From positions 62,001 to 126,000 of the forward strand of contig JADNYJ010000056.1 in the NCBI GenBank assembly GCA_015501075.1: a stretch of 64,000 bases of DNA, in the 5' to 3' direction. Each line of letters begins with the position of its first letter. Within the stretch, counting starts at the first letter, position 1. The notes beneath the pieces are model-generated. The model worked only from the letters and a program-made list of their open reading frames with translations. It had not been told where the DNA came from and made no database searches. Both the position numbers and the translations under genes were made by a program. The DNA is from Gymnopilus junonius. Its lineage: Eukaryota > Basidiomycota > Agaricomycetes > Agaricales > Galerinaceae. Of this stretch, positions 1 to 11,341 are shown in pieces.

Positions 1-11
1 CAGCAACGGCT

Positions 12-2016
12 ATGGTGAAAATTTTAACCAGTAAGTACTCGCTCAAACTTGGTCTTTCGTCAGCGAAACTGGGGTGCGAAGACGGATTATATAAAGCGTT
101 CAAGCTGTCAAACTTCCGTGATAACCCTCATTCTACCAGTGTGCAAACCATCTCTCCTTACCATTCCTGTGGAATTGATACAGTGCATCAACGAAGAGGT
201 AAGTTGTCCATCGTTCATGTACTTAAGAACCCAAAGCAGACCCCTGTCTTACCGACTACTACTTGTATCCTTCCACTCAGCTTAACATTGAAGACACGAA
301 ACAACTCCGCCTGACATGTAAACACTTCGCCGAAACACTCTCAGGTTCAATCTTCCACACGTTATCGATCAACATTACACCAGAGACTAGAGAGAAATCT
401 CTCCTTCAGTTGTCATCCCTCGCTGGTGTGGCAGATTTATCTAATGAGCATGACCACCCAGCGCAATGGGAGGCCCGCATACTTCGCATCTTGTCCTTAC
501 CTAATGTCTCTTATGCAAGCGTCGGTGAATCTGCAGATTTGGAAGAGATAAAACACATCGAGGACGAGATCCGGGTGTGCCTGCTCAAAGCCATTGCTTC
601 TCTTAAAGGCATTCAAGAAGTCTCGTACGTCCTTATTACCAATTCTTGTATTTCAACCTCCTAAAACAAATTTTAGCTGGGTTCACGACCGGCTGGATAG
701 GGAGTGGGCTAGTCTCGCTGTTTTGGAGGCCCTCAAAGGGCTACCCAACTTGCGCAAGTTCCACGTCGTGACCTCGCACTGCAGCCTTCCCGTCCCATTC
801 ACCTCTCTCAAGAGCTTGCAAGCAATTTCGTTCGAAGCCCCCATGGGCGATTGTATCGACTCGGGTAAAGCCATGTTCGACAACCTTGCAAAGGCCATCT
901 CTGTTTTCGGTCCAACGGGACAACTCACCTCTCTTGACGTGTCACACAAATGGCATTCCTTTCCCTCATATGGCCAAAATGAGAGCATCCACAGTCTGTT
1001 CAAGTATTACCCTCAGGGGGCAGCGCCAATGCGACTTCGTCATCTTGGACTTAAAGCATGCTTCGTAACACTTGATGAGGCCATCCTCCCACACCTCGCC
1101 TCTTTGAATTCTTTGAAGCTCTCTGAAATCAAAGATGATTATAGAATTCAGGACGCACTTCCAGCCTCTAGTACATCGAGTCATTCCAGCTCGGATATTG
1201 AAGGAATTTGGACGGCCTTGACAAAGGCTGGAATACAATTGAAAGAAATCACCACTGACTTCGTCACCTCGTCCTTCCTAACCTACCTTTCCTCCTATTC
1301 TGGGTTGCGTAAGTTGCATATATCTGGCCCAGGCGGCTTTGACGACAACCAGTCCTCCGATATAATGGCGCAGCGGTTCTTTGGACAAGCGCTAAGACCA
1401 CACGCTCAATCTCTGGAAGACTTCCAAATTAAGGCGCACTATTCAGGTTTTTGGTGTTTCGACGAACAAAATGTATCAGCATTATCAGAGTTGACAAACC
1501 TCAGAAACCTTGGTCTCCGTATCATCTCATCTCAACTCTGGGAAAAAAGGCACTTTAAAAAGAAAGCTGCTCAAGCAAAGCCAGATACGATTGTGAGTGA
1601 CCTGAAATTTGTGTAAACTCTGTATTTGGTCTGACATAAGTATTTGCATATGCCTGAAGGAACTGCTGCTCGACACAGTAGTCACCCACATGCCTCGTCT
1701 TCAAGCTCTCAGTATATCTTTGGCAACGCCGGCATACCGACGCGGAGCTAAATGTGGAAGTTCGACTCCTGCACTCGATGCTCGCCTCGAAAGACAGATG
1801 ATCCAGAATGTCGGCATGTACAGGGCCCCTCCCTCCTGCAGATACCTCCCTCATTGGCTGCAACGGGCTTGTATGCATCTGATTGTTTCGAAGCAGCTGG
1901 TAGCAACTCGGGTACCAATGCTTCAAGTGTGTTGCGGTATGAGAGTACATTCGCCAAAACTCAGAAAGGGAAAGGCAAGAGAAAATGAACAAGGGTCATT
2001 TGGTAAAGAGGCATGA
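12..2016 (+). CDS. F-box / leucine-rich-type protein
   Basis: Spliced model. A tiny first exon (12-30) may join an exon starting at 140. The next donor lies just after the residues PVELIQCINEE and the acceptor just before LNIEDTKQLRLTCKHF. Together these make a degenerate F-box, the SKP1-binding module of SCF ubiquitin ligases. Further introns are at 625-676 and from 1593 to about 1659, each keeping frame. The middle (about 680-1590) contains repeated leucine-rich stretches such as LEALKGLPNLRKFHV, typical of fungal F-box proteins whose C-terminal part recruits substrate. The last exon begins ELLLDTVVTHMPRLQAL and runs to a stop at 2014-2016, but its final 90 codons do not look LRR-like and may hide another splice. 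The start is the weakest part and the true first exon could lie upstream of the window. The substrate is unknown. Confidence 0.6.
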
Positions 2017-2382
2017 TATGGGCAATGTTTATCACGTATACAGCATCGGTACTCGATATGCTAACAACGACCTATGATCACTGGGATTTACCTTTTGAGT
2101 TCCTTTACAGCAATGCAAGATTCCCTCGTTTCGCTAAGTATCCTAGCTCTCCTGGTCCAGGTCCCACAGCCTAGGAAAGTATTGAGCTCCTCATTATGCA
2201 CGTGATGTGGAAATTACAACGGGCGCTCCCTGCTCTGCGCTGAGTTTCCCATGCTTCTTCTTCCTTATCAATTATTTGGCTGGTCGATCAACACTGTATA
2301 ACTCTCAAAGGCATAGTTGCTACCAATATACCACTTCGATCTCCCCTTATAACTGGCAATATCGTGCCATATCTTTCCCATC
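2017..2382. other. intergenic spacer
   Basis: This is the 366-base gap between the F-box gene and the NACHT gene. I see no convincing coding exon. It must hold the 3' end of one gene and the promoter of the next, but no clear TATA box was found. Confidence 0.5.
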
Positions 2383-4292
2383 ATGAATGCCAGTATGTTT
2401 CGCGATGCTCATAATACCAGCATTTCAGGAGGATCTTTCACGATCAACACCGGCGAAGCTGCCATTAAATCAGGTATAATCATTGCTTTATTTACTTCTA
2501 ATAGGGTGATCGTTGCTCTATGATTCCAGGATTGAAATTGTTGCAAGACAATATCGCATCTGGAGCTTTTCATGATTCCGATGAACGCTTTGATCCTCCA
2601 AAATGCCATCCACGCACCCGGGAGGCAGTCATAGCAAAGATAAGAAACTGGATTAAGACGAACGATCGGGAATCGTTTTTCCTATGGCTTTATGGTCCTG
2701 CAGGTGCTGGTAAATCAGCCATCGCACAGACCATCGCAGAGCTCTGCTTTGAAGAAGAAGAGGCAGCGGCAAGTTTCTTTTTCTCCCGCTCTTCTGATGA
2801 ACGGAAAGTCGAGACTTTTTTGATCTCGACGCTCGTATACCAACTTACTCTCTCTATACCGGAAATTCGCGATTCTGTTGGGATCGTGATGGAAAATGAT
2901 CCAAAGCTCCTCTCTCGCACACTCAAATCTCAGGCCAAAGCGCTGATCATCCGACCTCTAAATGAACTCGCACAGAGCGCCGAGGGCAGGGCAGCTCTGC
3001 AGGCAAGGCCAAGGTTTATCATCATTGATGGTCTGGATGAATGCCTTAAAGTTGAAGGCCAGCAATATGTTTTGGATGTCCTCTCGGCGATTGTCACGGA
3101 ATTGACTGTCCGCTCTTCTTCCTTATTGCCAGCAGGCCTGAACAGCATATCCGGGATGTATTCTCCGAAGACCCACTACTCAACATTACTGTCCGTCTTA
3201 ATCTAGATGACAGTTATCAGCCTGACGCGGACATTAAGCGTTTTCTGGATTCAAAGTTCGGAGATATCAGACGAAAGCACCCGTCCAAGCTACATTTGCC
3301 TATACATTGGCCGACTGAGGAAGCTGTCACTCGACTTGTGGACAAATCCTCTGGGCAATTTATTTATGCCTCAACAGTGGTCAAATACATCGAATCACGG
3401 AAGCACTGGCCTCCGGAAAGACTAGATGTTGTCTTTGGACTGTCTCACCCAGGAAAAGATAGTCCATTTGCTGAGTTGGACGCACTGTACAACCACATCT
3501 TCTCCACGGTCGATGATATCGAGAAACTCACCGATGTCCTGATCTTCCTCCTTTTGCACCCTCTTCCTGCCAAAACACAAAAGGCTGCTACAATAGGTCA
3601 ATACCTCTTTTACAGGCCTGGGGAGGTGGATATTATTCTTAGCGACTTGCACTCGATTATAGCTGTCCCTCCTCCGGTGATTCTGAGAGTGAACTTCGGT
3701 TCTTCCACGCATCATTGTCTGATTTTCTTGTCGACCCTTCACGATCTGGAAATTTTTTTATTAGGCAAGACGAAGCTTACGCAAAGATTTTACTCCTGTC
3801 CTTGAGGCACATGAAAGATTCTAATGGGGACCTTGACAGTGAGTTTAAACACACATTTCTGTTCTCAAACGTTCCTACGCTGACCCTTTTCCATTCATCT
3901 CTTCAGACGTAGCTCATGAGACCTTTACGCATTGTTATTCGAAAGCGCATCCAAGTTCGGAGCTCCTTGACGCTCTGTACGGCTTCGACCTATTCAAGCA
4001 TTTTGACGCGCGTTTCTCACTAGGGAATGGTGACTCGTGGGGTGATGTCCCACGGCTTTTAGCCTGGCTCAAAGGCAAGGTACATAGTCCTGGTCTACGT
4101 GCCTATTAATTCCTTCATCTGAAAGCTTTTTGACAGCGTCATCCTGATCGCGAAAAGGACTTACTGGACCATCACCTAGACAGTGTTGAGAGATTCCTCC
4201 GAGCTAAACTCGTACCTTGGCCCAAAGGCGTGGCAATTTCCCTGGATATTGAGGATTCGTCCACCCCAATAGGCACTCTAAGCTTTAGTTGA
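2383..4292 (+). CDS. NACHT/STAND NTPase (fungal NLR-like), two frameshifts as read
   Basis: A putative signalling P-loop NTPase of the STAND class, about 575 residues if frame is restored. It starts at ATG 2383 with a short N-terminal module (MFRDAHNTSISGGSF...), followed by an intron at 2474-2529. The Walker A motif is GPAGAGKSAIAQT, Walker B is RFIIIDGLDEC, and a sensor-like SRPEQHIRDVF follows. Downstream is the conserved FFHASLSDFLVDPSRS segment. Introns at 3839-3906 and 4080-4136 are canonical, and the last exon ends at TGA 4290-4292. Two single-base losses break the frame: near 3111-3113, between TVR and LFFLIASRPE, and near 3670-3673, between IIAVPP and SGDSESEL. Both sides of each break continue the family sequence without missing residues, so this is either a young pseudogene or sequence error. 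No ankyrin, WD40 or TPR repeats follow, so it is a short NLR-like protein. Such proteins are implicated in fungal self/non-self recognition; the role here is inferred. Confidence 0.8.
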
Positions 4293-4518
4293 AGTTGTAA
4301 CAATTTTTTTCTTTTATATGTAAGCTATCGTCAACGTCACCCTTTGCTTTGTACTTAAATAACTCTCGGAAAGAATAAAATTGAACCATAATAGCATCCG
4401 TTTCCTATTTGTAACGTGACCCACCGTACGGTCGTGTAAACTTCTGGAGACTTCTGGCTGTTGATTCATTCCCACCAACCAATCTAACTGGCCCAACTCA
4501 TAACGCTCGTTCATCGCA

Positions 4519-5492
4519 ATGGCTGAGGCTGCTAATAAAGAAGTTGATACGCAAAAGCCGATGATTGGATTGGAGTCTGGCGGTGTTCCCTGTCACGTCA
4601 ATTCAGAAGAAAGCAACTGTTTTAAATTTCTTTACCGCCGCTCAACATATTACTGTACGTTCATGTGCCTCGCGATCGTTTCTAACCCAATCGGCGATAC
4701 AAATTTTATATAGGGATTGGCGTATTCGTCAACTTCTTTCAGGTCTCCCTCTGCGGTCTTGGTTTGACGTTTGCCGCTGCCGTTAAAGAGTTCAATAAGC
4801 ATGATACCAAGAGCGGTGAGCCGCATTCCTTCCCAATGTATCACCCATCCCATATTTTTCTTGATTTTTGTGAAGGTTACATGGGAAACATGTTTGTATC
4901 GTCGGGTGTATACTCAATAGCCTTATTCTTCGTCAGTCTATTGATGCAAGTGACGTCTTCATCGGATGTTATGGTTAATCTTACGCTGCTTCACTCTTGA
5001 CAGCATCTATGTTCATTACAAGAAGCCTAAAGATGTTCGCTTCAGTGCTGGCATGCATTATAACCTTGCCAAGTTCGAGGGAATACTGAACTTCGGTATG
5101 TCTTGACGACGTTGATTCCGTCAATGACTGCAGCATAACTGTCCACTTCTATTTGCTAGGGATCCTTTTTATGCTCTTTTCTCTCGGCCTACTTTCCGTT
5201 ATAATGCAGAGCCTTGCCCTGATAATATCCGTCCCATCGTCTACCCTATCTTGATCGGCTTGACCATCCTAGGTGCTTTTTCAAGTTCGTATATCTAATT
5301 TATTCTTCAAGATGAGCAATTCATCATGAATTACGGATAACAGACATTACATCCGCCTATATCACCTACAAGTCTGCAAAACGAACCCGTGGTACAGAAA
5401 TGGTTCTAAACCCTGACTACCGCGTACCTGCTTGGATGCTCGCAGGGACAGAGGAATCTCAAGGGCATTCAGAGGGACACATCCGACTTTGA
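4519..5492 (+). CDS. multi-pass membrane protein of unknown family, tandem copy 1
   Basis: Starts at ATG 4519. The first exon ends in the residues FLYRRSTYY, followed by an intron at 4655-4713. The next exon encodes a hydrophobic segment (VNFFQVSLCGLGLTFAAAV). Later exons hold GNMFVSSGVYSIALFFVSLL, then VHYKKPKDVRFSAG, a third helix, then NIRPIVYPILIGLTILGAF, and finally ITSAYITYKSAKRTRGTEM with a stop at 5490-5492. About four membrane helices are visible. One intron uses a GC donor (GCAAGT, near 4948), which keeps frame with copy 2. Near 5182-5186 one base appears missing, because the reading frame changes between the helix after LNF and the residues YNAEPCPDN. Copy 2 downstream has the same exon plan. 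I do not recognise the family, and function and cell membrane location are unknown. Confidence 0.65.
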
Positions 5493-5820
5493 AATGTTTA
5501 TTGAATGTCAGGATCTTGTACCACAGACTCAGTAGCAGCTTTTGCCCAATAGGAGATGTTGAACTTCCGTTCCTGTATTGATTCCACTGACAATGTATAT
5601 ACTTCCTCTCAGGTGCCCGCTGACCTGCGCTCTCGTAATCCGATCTAAGAATAGCTGATTTCACTGATAAAATAAGCCCGATAATCAGATTCATAACGCG
5701 AAGATGCGGCCGATCTAGACCGTCATGGACCTGGAACCCGAGTGCGCGGCACTGCCCTTGCCAACCAACTTACTCCTCCACACTCACTAGTAACTACCTT
5801 CCCGTCTCCGAATAACTACA
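5493..5820. other. intergenic spacer between tandem membrane genes
   Basis: Holds the 3' flank of copy 1 and the promoter of copy 2. No coding exon or clear element was seen. Confidence 0.5.
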
Positions 5821-6809
5821 ATGGCACAAGCTGTTATAGTAGAGGATGTCACTCCTTTGTTGAAAGAAGAGCACGATAATCTAGCCAAGAATTCTGAATC
5901 CGAGCCCGTATCTGTCGTCAGGAAGGTCAGCGTATTCGACTTCCTGTACCAGCGGTCTACGTATTACTGTAAGTAAAGCCTTTCACTCGAGGAGGTGATG
6001 AGCATGAATAGATGCAACTTGTATTAGGGGTTGCCTTCATTGCTCAGTTCTGCCAAGTATCACTCGAAGTCATTGGAGCGGCAGTTGCGACGGCTCACAA
6101 GAAATTTGACGAAGAGAGCGATAACAGTAAGCCTCGTAATCCGTTTAAAGCGTGTACCATTAGCTTATTGTGATGGTCAATACGAAGGCTACACGACCGC
6201 CGTGTTTGTCGCGGCAGGCATATACTCGGTCTTCGGTCTCATCTGTAGCTTGTGCCTGTACGTCTGTAATTTTCAGGTCTTTCGAACCATTCTCAAATCT
6301 GTCTCGCCTGAAATAGCATCTGTGTTCACCACAAGAAGGGTAGTGATGTTGGCCCCAAACGCTTCACCGCTGGCAAGCATTACCTTGTCACCCGCACCTG
6401 CGCAGTCATGAACCTCCGTATGTCTTGCATCTCATGGCTCAACAGCAACAGTTGCTTACCATCATCTTATGCCAGTCAATCTAGCCATATTTTTAATCGG
6501 CCCTGCCATGAAGCACGGCGAACAAAGTTATCCTGACGGAATCCGACCCGTCGTCTTCCCTCTCCTCATTGGTTTCGTTGTTGTCGCCGCTTTCGCACGT
6601 ATGTCTATTTCATACCTCTTCGACGTTCGGTTGCTTACAGGATTCTGAATTTCAGATGTGACTGCTGCCTACATCACCTACAAAGCGGCCTCGCGCGCAC
6701 GCGGGACTGACATGGTACCTGACCCGAATACCGTGTCCAGGCTTGGACTCTGTGCACAACGGAAGAGTCGCAAGGTCTTTCAAGTCGTAGCACAATTCAG
6801 TTGGCTTGA
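5821..6809 (+). CDS. multi-pass membrane protein of unknown family, tandem copy 2
   Basis: A paralogue of the gene ending at 5492, starting at ATG 5821. Exon 1 ends FDFLYQRSTYY, followed by VAFIAQFCQVSLEVIGAAVA and HKKFDEESDN. The next exon carries CDGQYEGYTTAVFVAAGIYS, and then ICVHHKKGSDVGPKRFTAGK. Next is NLAIFLIGPAMKHG with IRPVVFPLLIGFVVVAAFA, then VTAAYITYKAASRARGTDM. Splice positions match copy 1 one for one. In the frame as read the C-terminus runs on to 6987. If one base is restored near 6724-6726, the tail becomes PEYRVQAWTL...TEESQG with a stop at 6807-6809, matching the copy 1 tail PDYRVPAWML...TEESQG. I therefore place the end at 6809 and regard the longer frame as an artefact or the result of a frameshift. 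Function is unknown. Confidence 0.65.
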
Positions 6810-7200
6810 TATCGATCTTTTCTATATCTGGGCGTTGACGCACTTTAGCTTCCGTGGTTTGCAAGTTCCATCCTCCAGCCTACTTCTTCAATTATCCACT
6901 GCGATCTGGTATATGTATTATTTATTTGTGCTTTATGGACATTTGCAGAATATAAAGTTACGATATTCCAAAACACCTGATCCTTAAGCAATAGACAATG
7001 GCCAATTACAAGTCCTGCAGCCGAATTATCAACCTTCGATACACTCCTTCAAGAGGAACAAAGTTCTCTCTGGTTCTTCCCACATCGGCTGAAAAGATCA
7101 AGAGATCAGCCTCCGGTTCAACTCGTCGGGGAACAACACAATAAACAACTTACAAAGTGGCTGGCGCCTTCGATACGTTTGAAACGTATTTCCTTTGCTT
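6810..7200. other. convergent intergenic spacer
   Basis: Lies between the 3' end of the plus-strand membrane gene and the 3' end of the minus-strand hydrolase. The plus-strand frame reading through it to 6987 is explained by the frameshift of the upstream gene. Nothing else was seen. Confidence 0.45.
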
Positions 7201-8250
7201 TCATCCTCTTTCTAGTGACCACAGTCCGTTCAGTATTATCCAGCTATTTGAGTCCCCATACATGTGCACCACGTCCAGTCCGCCCCATTGCTCGCGACAT
7301 TCTGGATCAAACAATGCCTTGTTCGTCTGGTCCCAGTGCACGCCAGCGAATGAAGGCGAACACAAAACGGTATCGTACTTAGGGCCTGGTGCAAAGTCGG
7401 TATTGGCGGCAATCTCTTCGGGAGTCATTTTAAGGATCGTTGCCTGCCTTGATGGATCTGGATCACGTTGGTTGAGCTGGTCAAAGTTGTGCGAAGATAG
7501 GTTGCCGTGCTTGAAATAACTCGAAACCCATACACCAAAAGTCGGCCCGCGTGCTTCAGGTGGGAGAGAGGTGTCAAAAAGAGGGACATAGGAACCAGGT
7601 GGGTCAGCGGTGCCGATCGTCGTCGCAGGAGGATCTGATTAGTGGTTAGATATAAATAGATTTCAACCAACGACTTCTGGGGGCAAGTGTCCACGTACCC
7701 CAAAGTAACAATTTACGGACGTGTCCTCTGAGCCTTTCTCTGACGCCTTTGGGCAGGTCTGAGATCGCTGTAAGCATGGCTATTGCAAATATACACCCCA
7801 TTGACCAGCTCGAAATAGTTATTCCGCCTTCTTTTGGTAAGGAAAGCGTGTTGATGAGGCTATCGACAAGCTCGCAAAGGAGGATGCCTTGCTCGTTCAA
7901 GAGCTTGGCACGTTCAGCGTCGCATCCTTCGTTGAAGACTCTCAGCTCCTCTGGGGTAAAAGGCGAGCTTCCTGGGTATTCTCGACGGTTTACGCAAATT
8001 ATGCGCAAGCCATTGGAAGCTGCTAACGGGGTTATTTTTCTGAAAGCACCTAGGTACAAGGAGTTACTGGCAACTGAAGTCATCCTTGGCGTATCTCAGA
8101 CATGCACGTACCACTGTGAAATGTATGGCCATGGATAATGAAGAGGCTTGAGTAGTTGGGCTTATTGGGAGGCCCGCTATCTGTATAATGGAAACAGATG
8201 TTATCTCTTACTGTGAGACTGGGCATCACTTGGAGGTTGAACGTTAACCC
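7201..8250 (-). CDS. alpha/beta-hydrolase fold protein
   Basis: Read on the minus strand. The exon around 8228-8250 encodes GLTFNLQVMPS. The next carries FIIHGHTFHSGAF, the usual HG segment after strand beta-3, where the oxyanion region lies. The long exon continues with NGLRIICVNRREYPGSSPFT and then ISSWSMGC, a G-x-S-x-G-like nucleophile elbow in which Ser is preceded by S rather than G. An intron (7635-7698) joins LLLW to DPPATT. The last exon contains PLFDTSLPPEARGPTFGVW, FDQLNQRDPDPSR and GPKYDTVL, and ends after GLWSLERG at 7201. The N-terminal exon and start codon are unresolved because the region upstream of 8250 has no in-frame ATG. The intron at 8181-8211 would be only 31 bases. No signal peptide was seen. 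The substrate is unknown; esterase, epoxide hydrolase and haloperoxidase types are all possible. Confidence 0.7.
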
Positions 8251-8663
8251 TGAAGGTTGGGGACACGGGTGGAAAATTACTTAAGTATTGCTGACAGAAT
8301 TTGGCACCCCAACTGATGCATATAAGGTATTCAGGTCCCCTAGGTATCGATTAGCACAAGAATAGTTAAGTCGCAGAGCTGTTGAGTGGTTGCTGATTCA
8401 AGTACTTAGGTATGTACGGTGAGGAAATCGGAAGACAATGACTGCGTCAGGCTGTCGACAATGATTCTTGTTCTTTTTAATTCCTACCCCCCAGTGGAGG
8501 CAAAATCAATTTATGACACTAGGCGACACCTCTAGCAGTGTCTTAGCGCCTTGCTTCTAACACAGACTGCTAATCGTGATTCACTAGGCACGAGATTCGG
8601 GAAGTAGAGCTGCTCATTGCTCAGATGATCAATATGATTCGCAATTATGTGGTTAGGGCATCA
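8251..8663. other. intergenic spacer
   Basis: May contain the unresolved first exon of the hydrolase (above 8250) and the 3' flank of the downstream membrane gene. No other coding signal was seen. Confidence 0.4.
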
Positions 8664-9852
8664 TCAAACAATTTCGCTTGTGGTATTATCTGTACCCGTG
8701 GCACGGAATGCTACTGGTTGAGAAGGGGAAGAAATGGCTTGTAAATGAGAAAAACTACGTATACCGAGTCTGGTATTGCGGTATATTCTACCACCCATGA
8801 GATTCATCACTGCAACATTTGCAAACACCAACGCAACGTTGTTGGGACGAAATCCGCCTCGGTCATAGAATATAGACACTGTTATGACATGATTGACGAC
8901 CACGCTTCTACCGAAGTGAAACCAGAGGTCTGTGAGCCCTTCGAAACGCGGCATTTCAATAAACTTACAGAAAGTAAATTTGGTTATCCTTCAGTAACGC
9001 TCTAGAGAATTCCGGTAAATAATGTCCAAAAATAATGAGCTTGAATCTATTCTTGAAGTTTGCTTCGACGTGAGCGTTTTCCATTAGTTTCCAGGTCGCG
9101 GCAATGAAGCTCAGCACATTGTTTATCATCGGGATGATATTAATAGACACCACCATAATTACGGAGTCAGTTGTATCGGCAATGCAGTATGGAGAGCTTC
9201 CTAGGTTTGTCGAATTTCTTCCTTGGATTCCTAGTGCTATGCATCCAGCGACAACCGCAATCCATAGGAGGAAGAAAAAGCCAACGACATAACGGTTTTG
9301 CATGTAGAGCGCACGAACGCGGAAGAAATAAAGAAGGGATGTGGAAGAAATAGAAACTGCGATTGCCCAAGAAAGGGCAGAAAGGATGCCTGAGCAATCG
9401 TTCATAGGACGTGCTGACAAGGTGCGTAAAGGAGTCAGAGAGGCCATTATATGGTTTGATTTAGCTTTAAAGCACAAACTTACTACTGGCCACCGAGGCA
9501 ATCATGAATGCGACGAAAGTTGCCACCCTTTGAGCAAACGCCAAGTCGTCAAGGTTCCATGCACTGCTGTGAAATAATACCAAGCTCACCTGGAGTTGAA
9601 ATATACAAATATTGTATAACTTAACGGAAAGTCATGTATCAGATGGTAGTCGGAATCTAAATTGCTGATTATGTCCCAGATAATTGCCTGACATATACAG
9701 GAGAAAGCGAGGTGCATAAGCCAGAGTGGATATGTACGCTGTGGCGTTACACCACTTACCCCGAGTGCCCCCACCACAATGAATGCATTGTCCGTATATC
9801 CAGAGTCCAATTGAAATAACAGGGACCCGTTATCGTCTGTCACTGTGGGCAT
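8664..9852 (-). CDS. seven-helix integral membrane protein, agaricomycete family, copy 1
   Basis: Starts at ATG 9852-9850 (MPTVTDDNGSLLF). The exons join ALG to AIIWDIISNLDSDYHLI, then FNSR to SAWNLDDLAFAQRVATFVAF, then a long exon with the helices ILSALSWAIAVSISSTSLLY, YVVGFFFLLWIAVVAGCI and NVLSFIAATWKLM. The motif LPEFSRALLKDNQIYF precedes the last intron (donor at 8968, acceptor ending 8908), after which SVVVNHVITVSIF and NVALVFANVAVMNLM form the final helix. The hydrophilic tail starts YRNTRLG. The intron at 9564-9589 is only 26 bases as read, which is suspiciously short. The family is common in mushroom genomes, but I know of no established function; a sensory or receptor-like role would be speculation. 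A broken copy lies at 13850-15136 and a relic at 10310-11110. Confidence 0.7.
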
Positions 9853-10309
9853 TAGAAATTAACCTGGGGTCTAGGATAAGAGCAGCCTATGCCTTCGGGA
9901 GAAGTTATTATATGCGACTATTGGAATATTTTTTACATCAAAGACATACATATACTGTGAAATCTTCGGCCTGGGATAGATGTTAAATATAAATTAGAGC
10001 TGATGACTTGGAGCGTAGCCACTTCCACGCGGGGTTGCCAAAGGATTTCCACGACTGCGTAAGTTTACGAGCACATTTCCGTGGCCGTTCTTCCAAAGAA
10101 GCTTCCGATGCTGGAGTAGCTTAGCTTCTGGATTACTGGGCTGAGCAAGTTTGCTTAGAAATTCGTCGTCAGGAACCATGACCGGTCAGAGTACAGGATA
10201 GAAGCGTCACCAGCAAGGGAATCCAAGCCTATATTTGTCTTGAAATTTGTTTCCATCAACTATAGTTTTCGCTGTCGACACCCGTAAAACCCATGCCAGA
10301 AATGAATTT
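9853..10309. other. intergenic spacer
   Basis: A 457-base AT-rich stretch upstream of the membrane gene. I see no coding exon in it. Confidence 0.45.
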
Positions 10310-11110
10310 TGAAAAACCAAGTTGCTCAATAACATCCCCTTGGACATATCCAGAATCCAGTCAGCTCATTTCAAGTCGTCCAGTGTACATTACCGCATAT
10401 GATGTTCGTTACAATTGCGGAGGTTTGGCAGTGCGAACGAACATTACGCTCAAGTCTTTTGTTATTCTAGCAGTGACTGTCGACATGATCACAGCTGTAA
10501 CCGTGGTTCTTGAAACAAGAACGACCGTTTAGCATGTGTTTCCAATGAATGATGCTTTAGCCTTCCAGGGAATGAATTTAGCAATACTTCAATAATAGCA
10601 TTTATGAAGATAGAACTAATACTGACCGAAGATAACGGCCATCAGTTCACTTTTGAACGTCATTTATACAATTCGCGTTATCTGCCGTATCGTCGCTAGC
10701 CTGCATCGCAAACATGCCATGCCATCCTGAAGTCTGGAGGATGTGGAGCTGAGCCTCTCATTACTAGTTGCTTCCGTTATGCATCCAGCAACAGTAGCGC
10801 CCTAGGAAAAGAAGGGGATGGATTATATAGCATGTCAGCTTTCTTGTCATACACTTCTAACTTGAAGGCACGAGCTCGAGGGACAACAATCGCTCACTAG
10901 GTGTGTCAGCTCCGTCATGCTGGATGCGGGTAGCCTACTATCGACCCATGAAAGCTTGAACGCTAATAATGCCACCAAGCTTGAACCAACTCGGTAAGGA
11001 TCATTGAGACAGTGCATAGGAAAATGAGGAAGACAAGGCACACCGAAATAAAAGAATAGTATGGATATACATCCCATGATGTCGAGTGTTCGAGCAATAA
11101 AACGTTCAAA
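10310..11110 (-). pseudogene. decayed relic of the seven-helix membrane gene family
   Basis: Read on the minus strand, this region keeps scattered similarity to the genes at 8664-9852 and 13850-15136, in the same order. Near 10780-10830 the complement resembles the coding DNA of the FFLLW...VVAGC helix (a cluster encoding TVAGC-like residues). Near 10855-10885 it resembles the RVRALY segment. Around 10330-10520 it resembles the C-terminal DNA preceding VVNH...TVSIF. No continuous frame, start codon or complete exon remains. It sits between the other two copies, so it is best explained as a third member of a local array that has decayed. Boundaries are approximate. Confidence 0.45.
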
Positions 11111-11341
11111 GGACAGTAGGTTGCCAGGCTCGCGATGCTGCTGGAGGTTTACATCGATTGAGTGTATTTAGTATGAACCAGGTGTTAAACCGAAGTCGGT
11201 CACATTCGAAACATCATCTTTGAATTCTAAATTTTAGAAAGGAAATCCGAAAGATCAAAAAACGACAAAGGTCCCGCAGTCACGTTAGAGTCACTAGTAC
11301 TAGCAGCAAGCTCACCTGCGTGCTACGCTTGGCCGATCAAT

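Noticed and set aside
6810..6987. C-terminal extension of membrane copy 2 to 6987
   Set aside because: One-base restoration near 6725 gives a tail matching copy 1 and an earlier stop, so the extension is a frameshift product.
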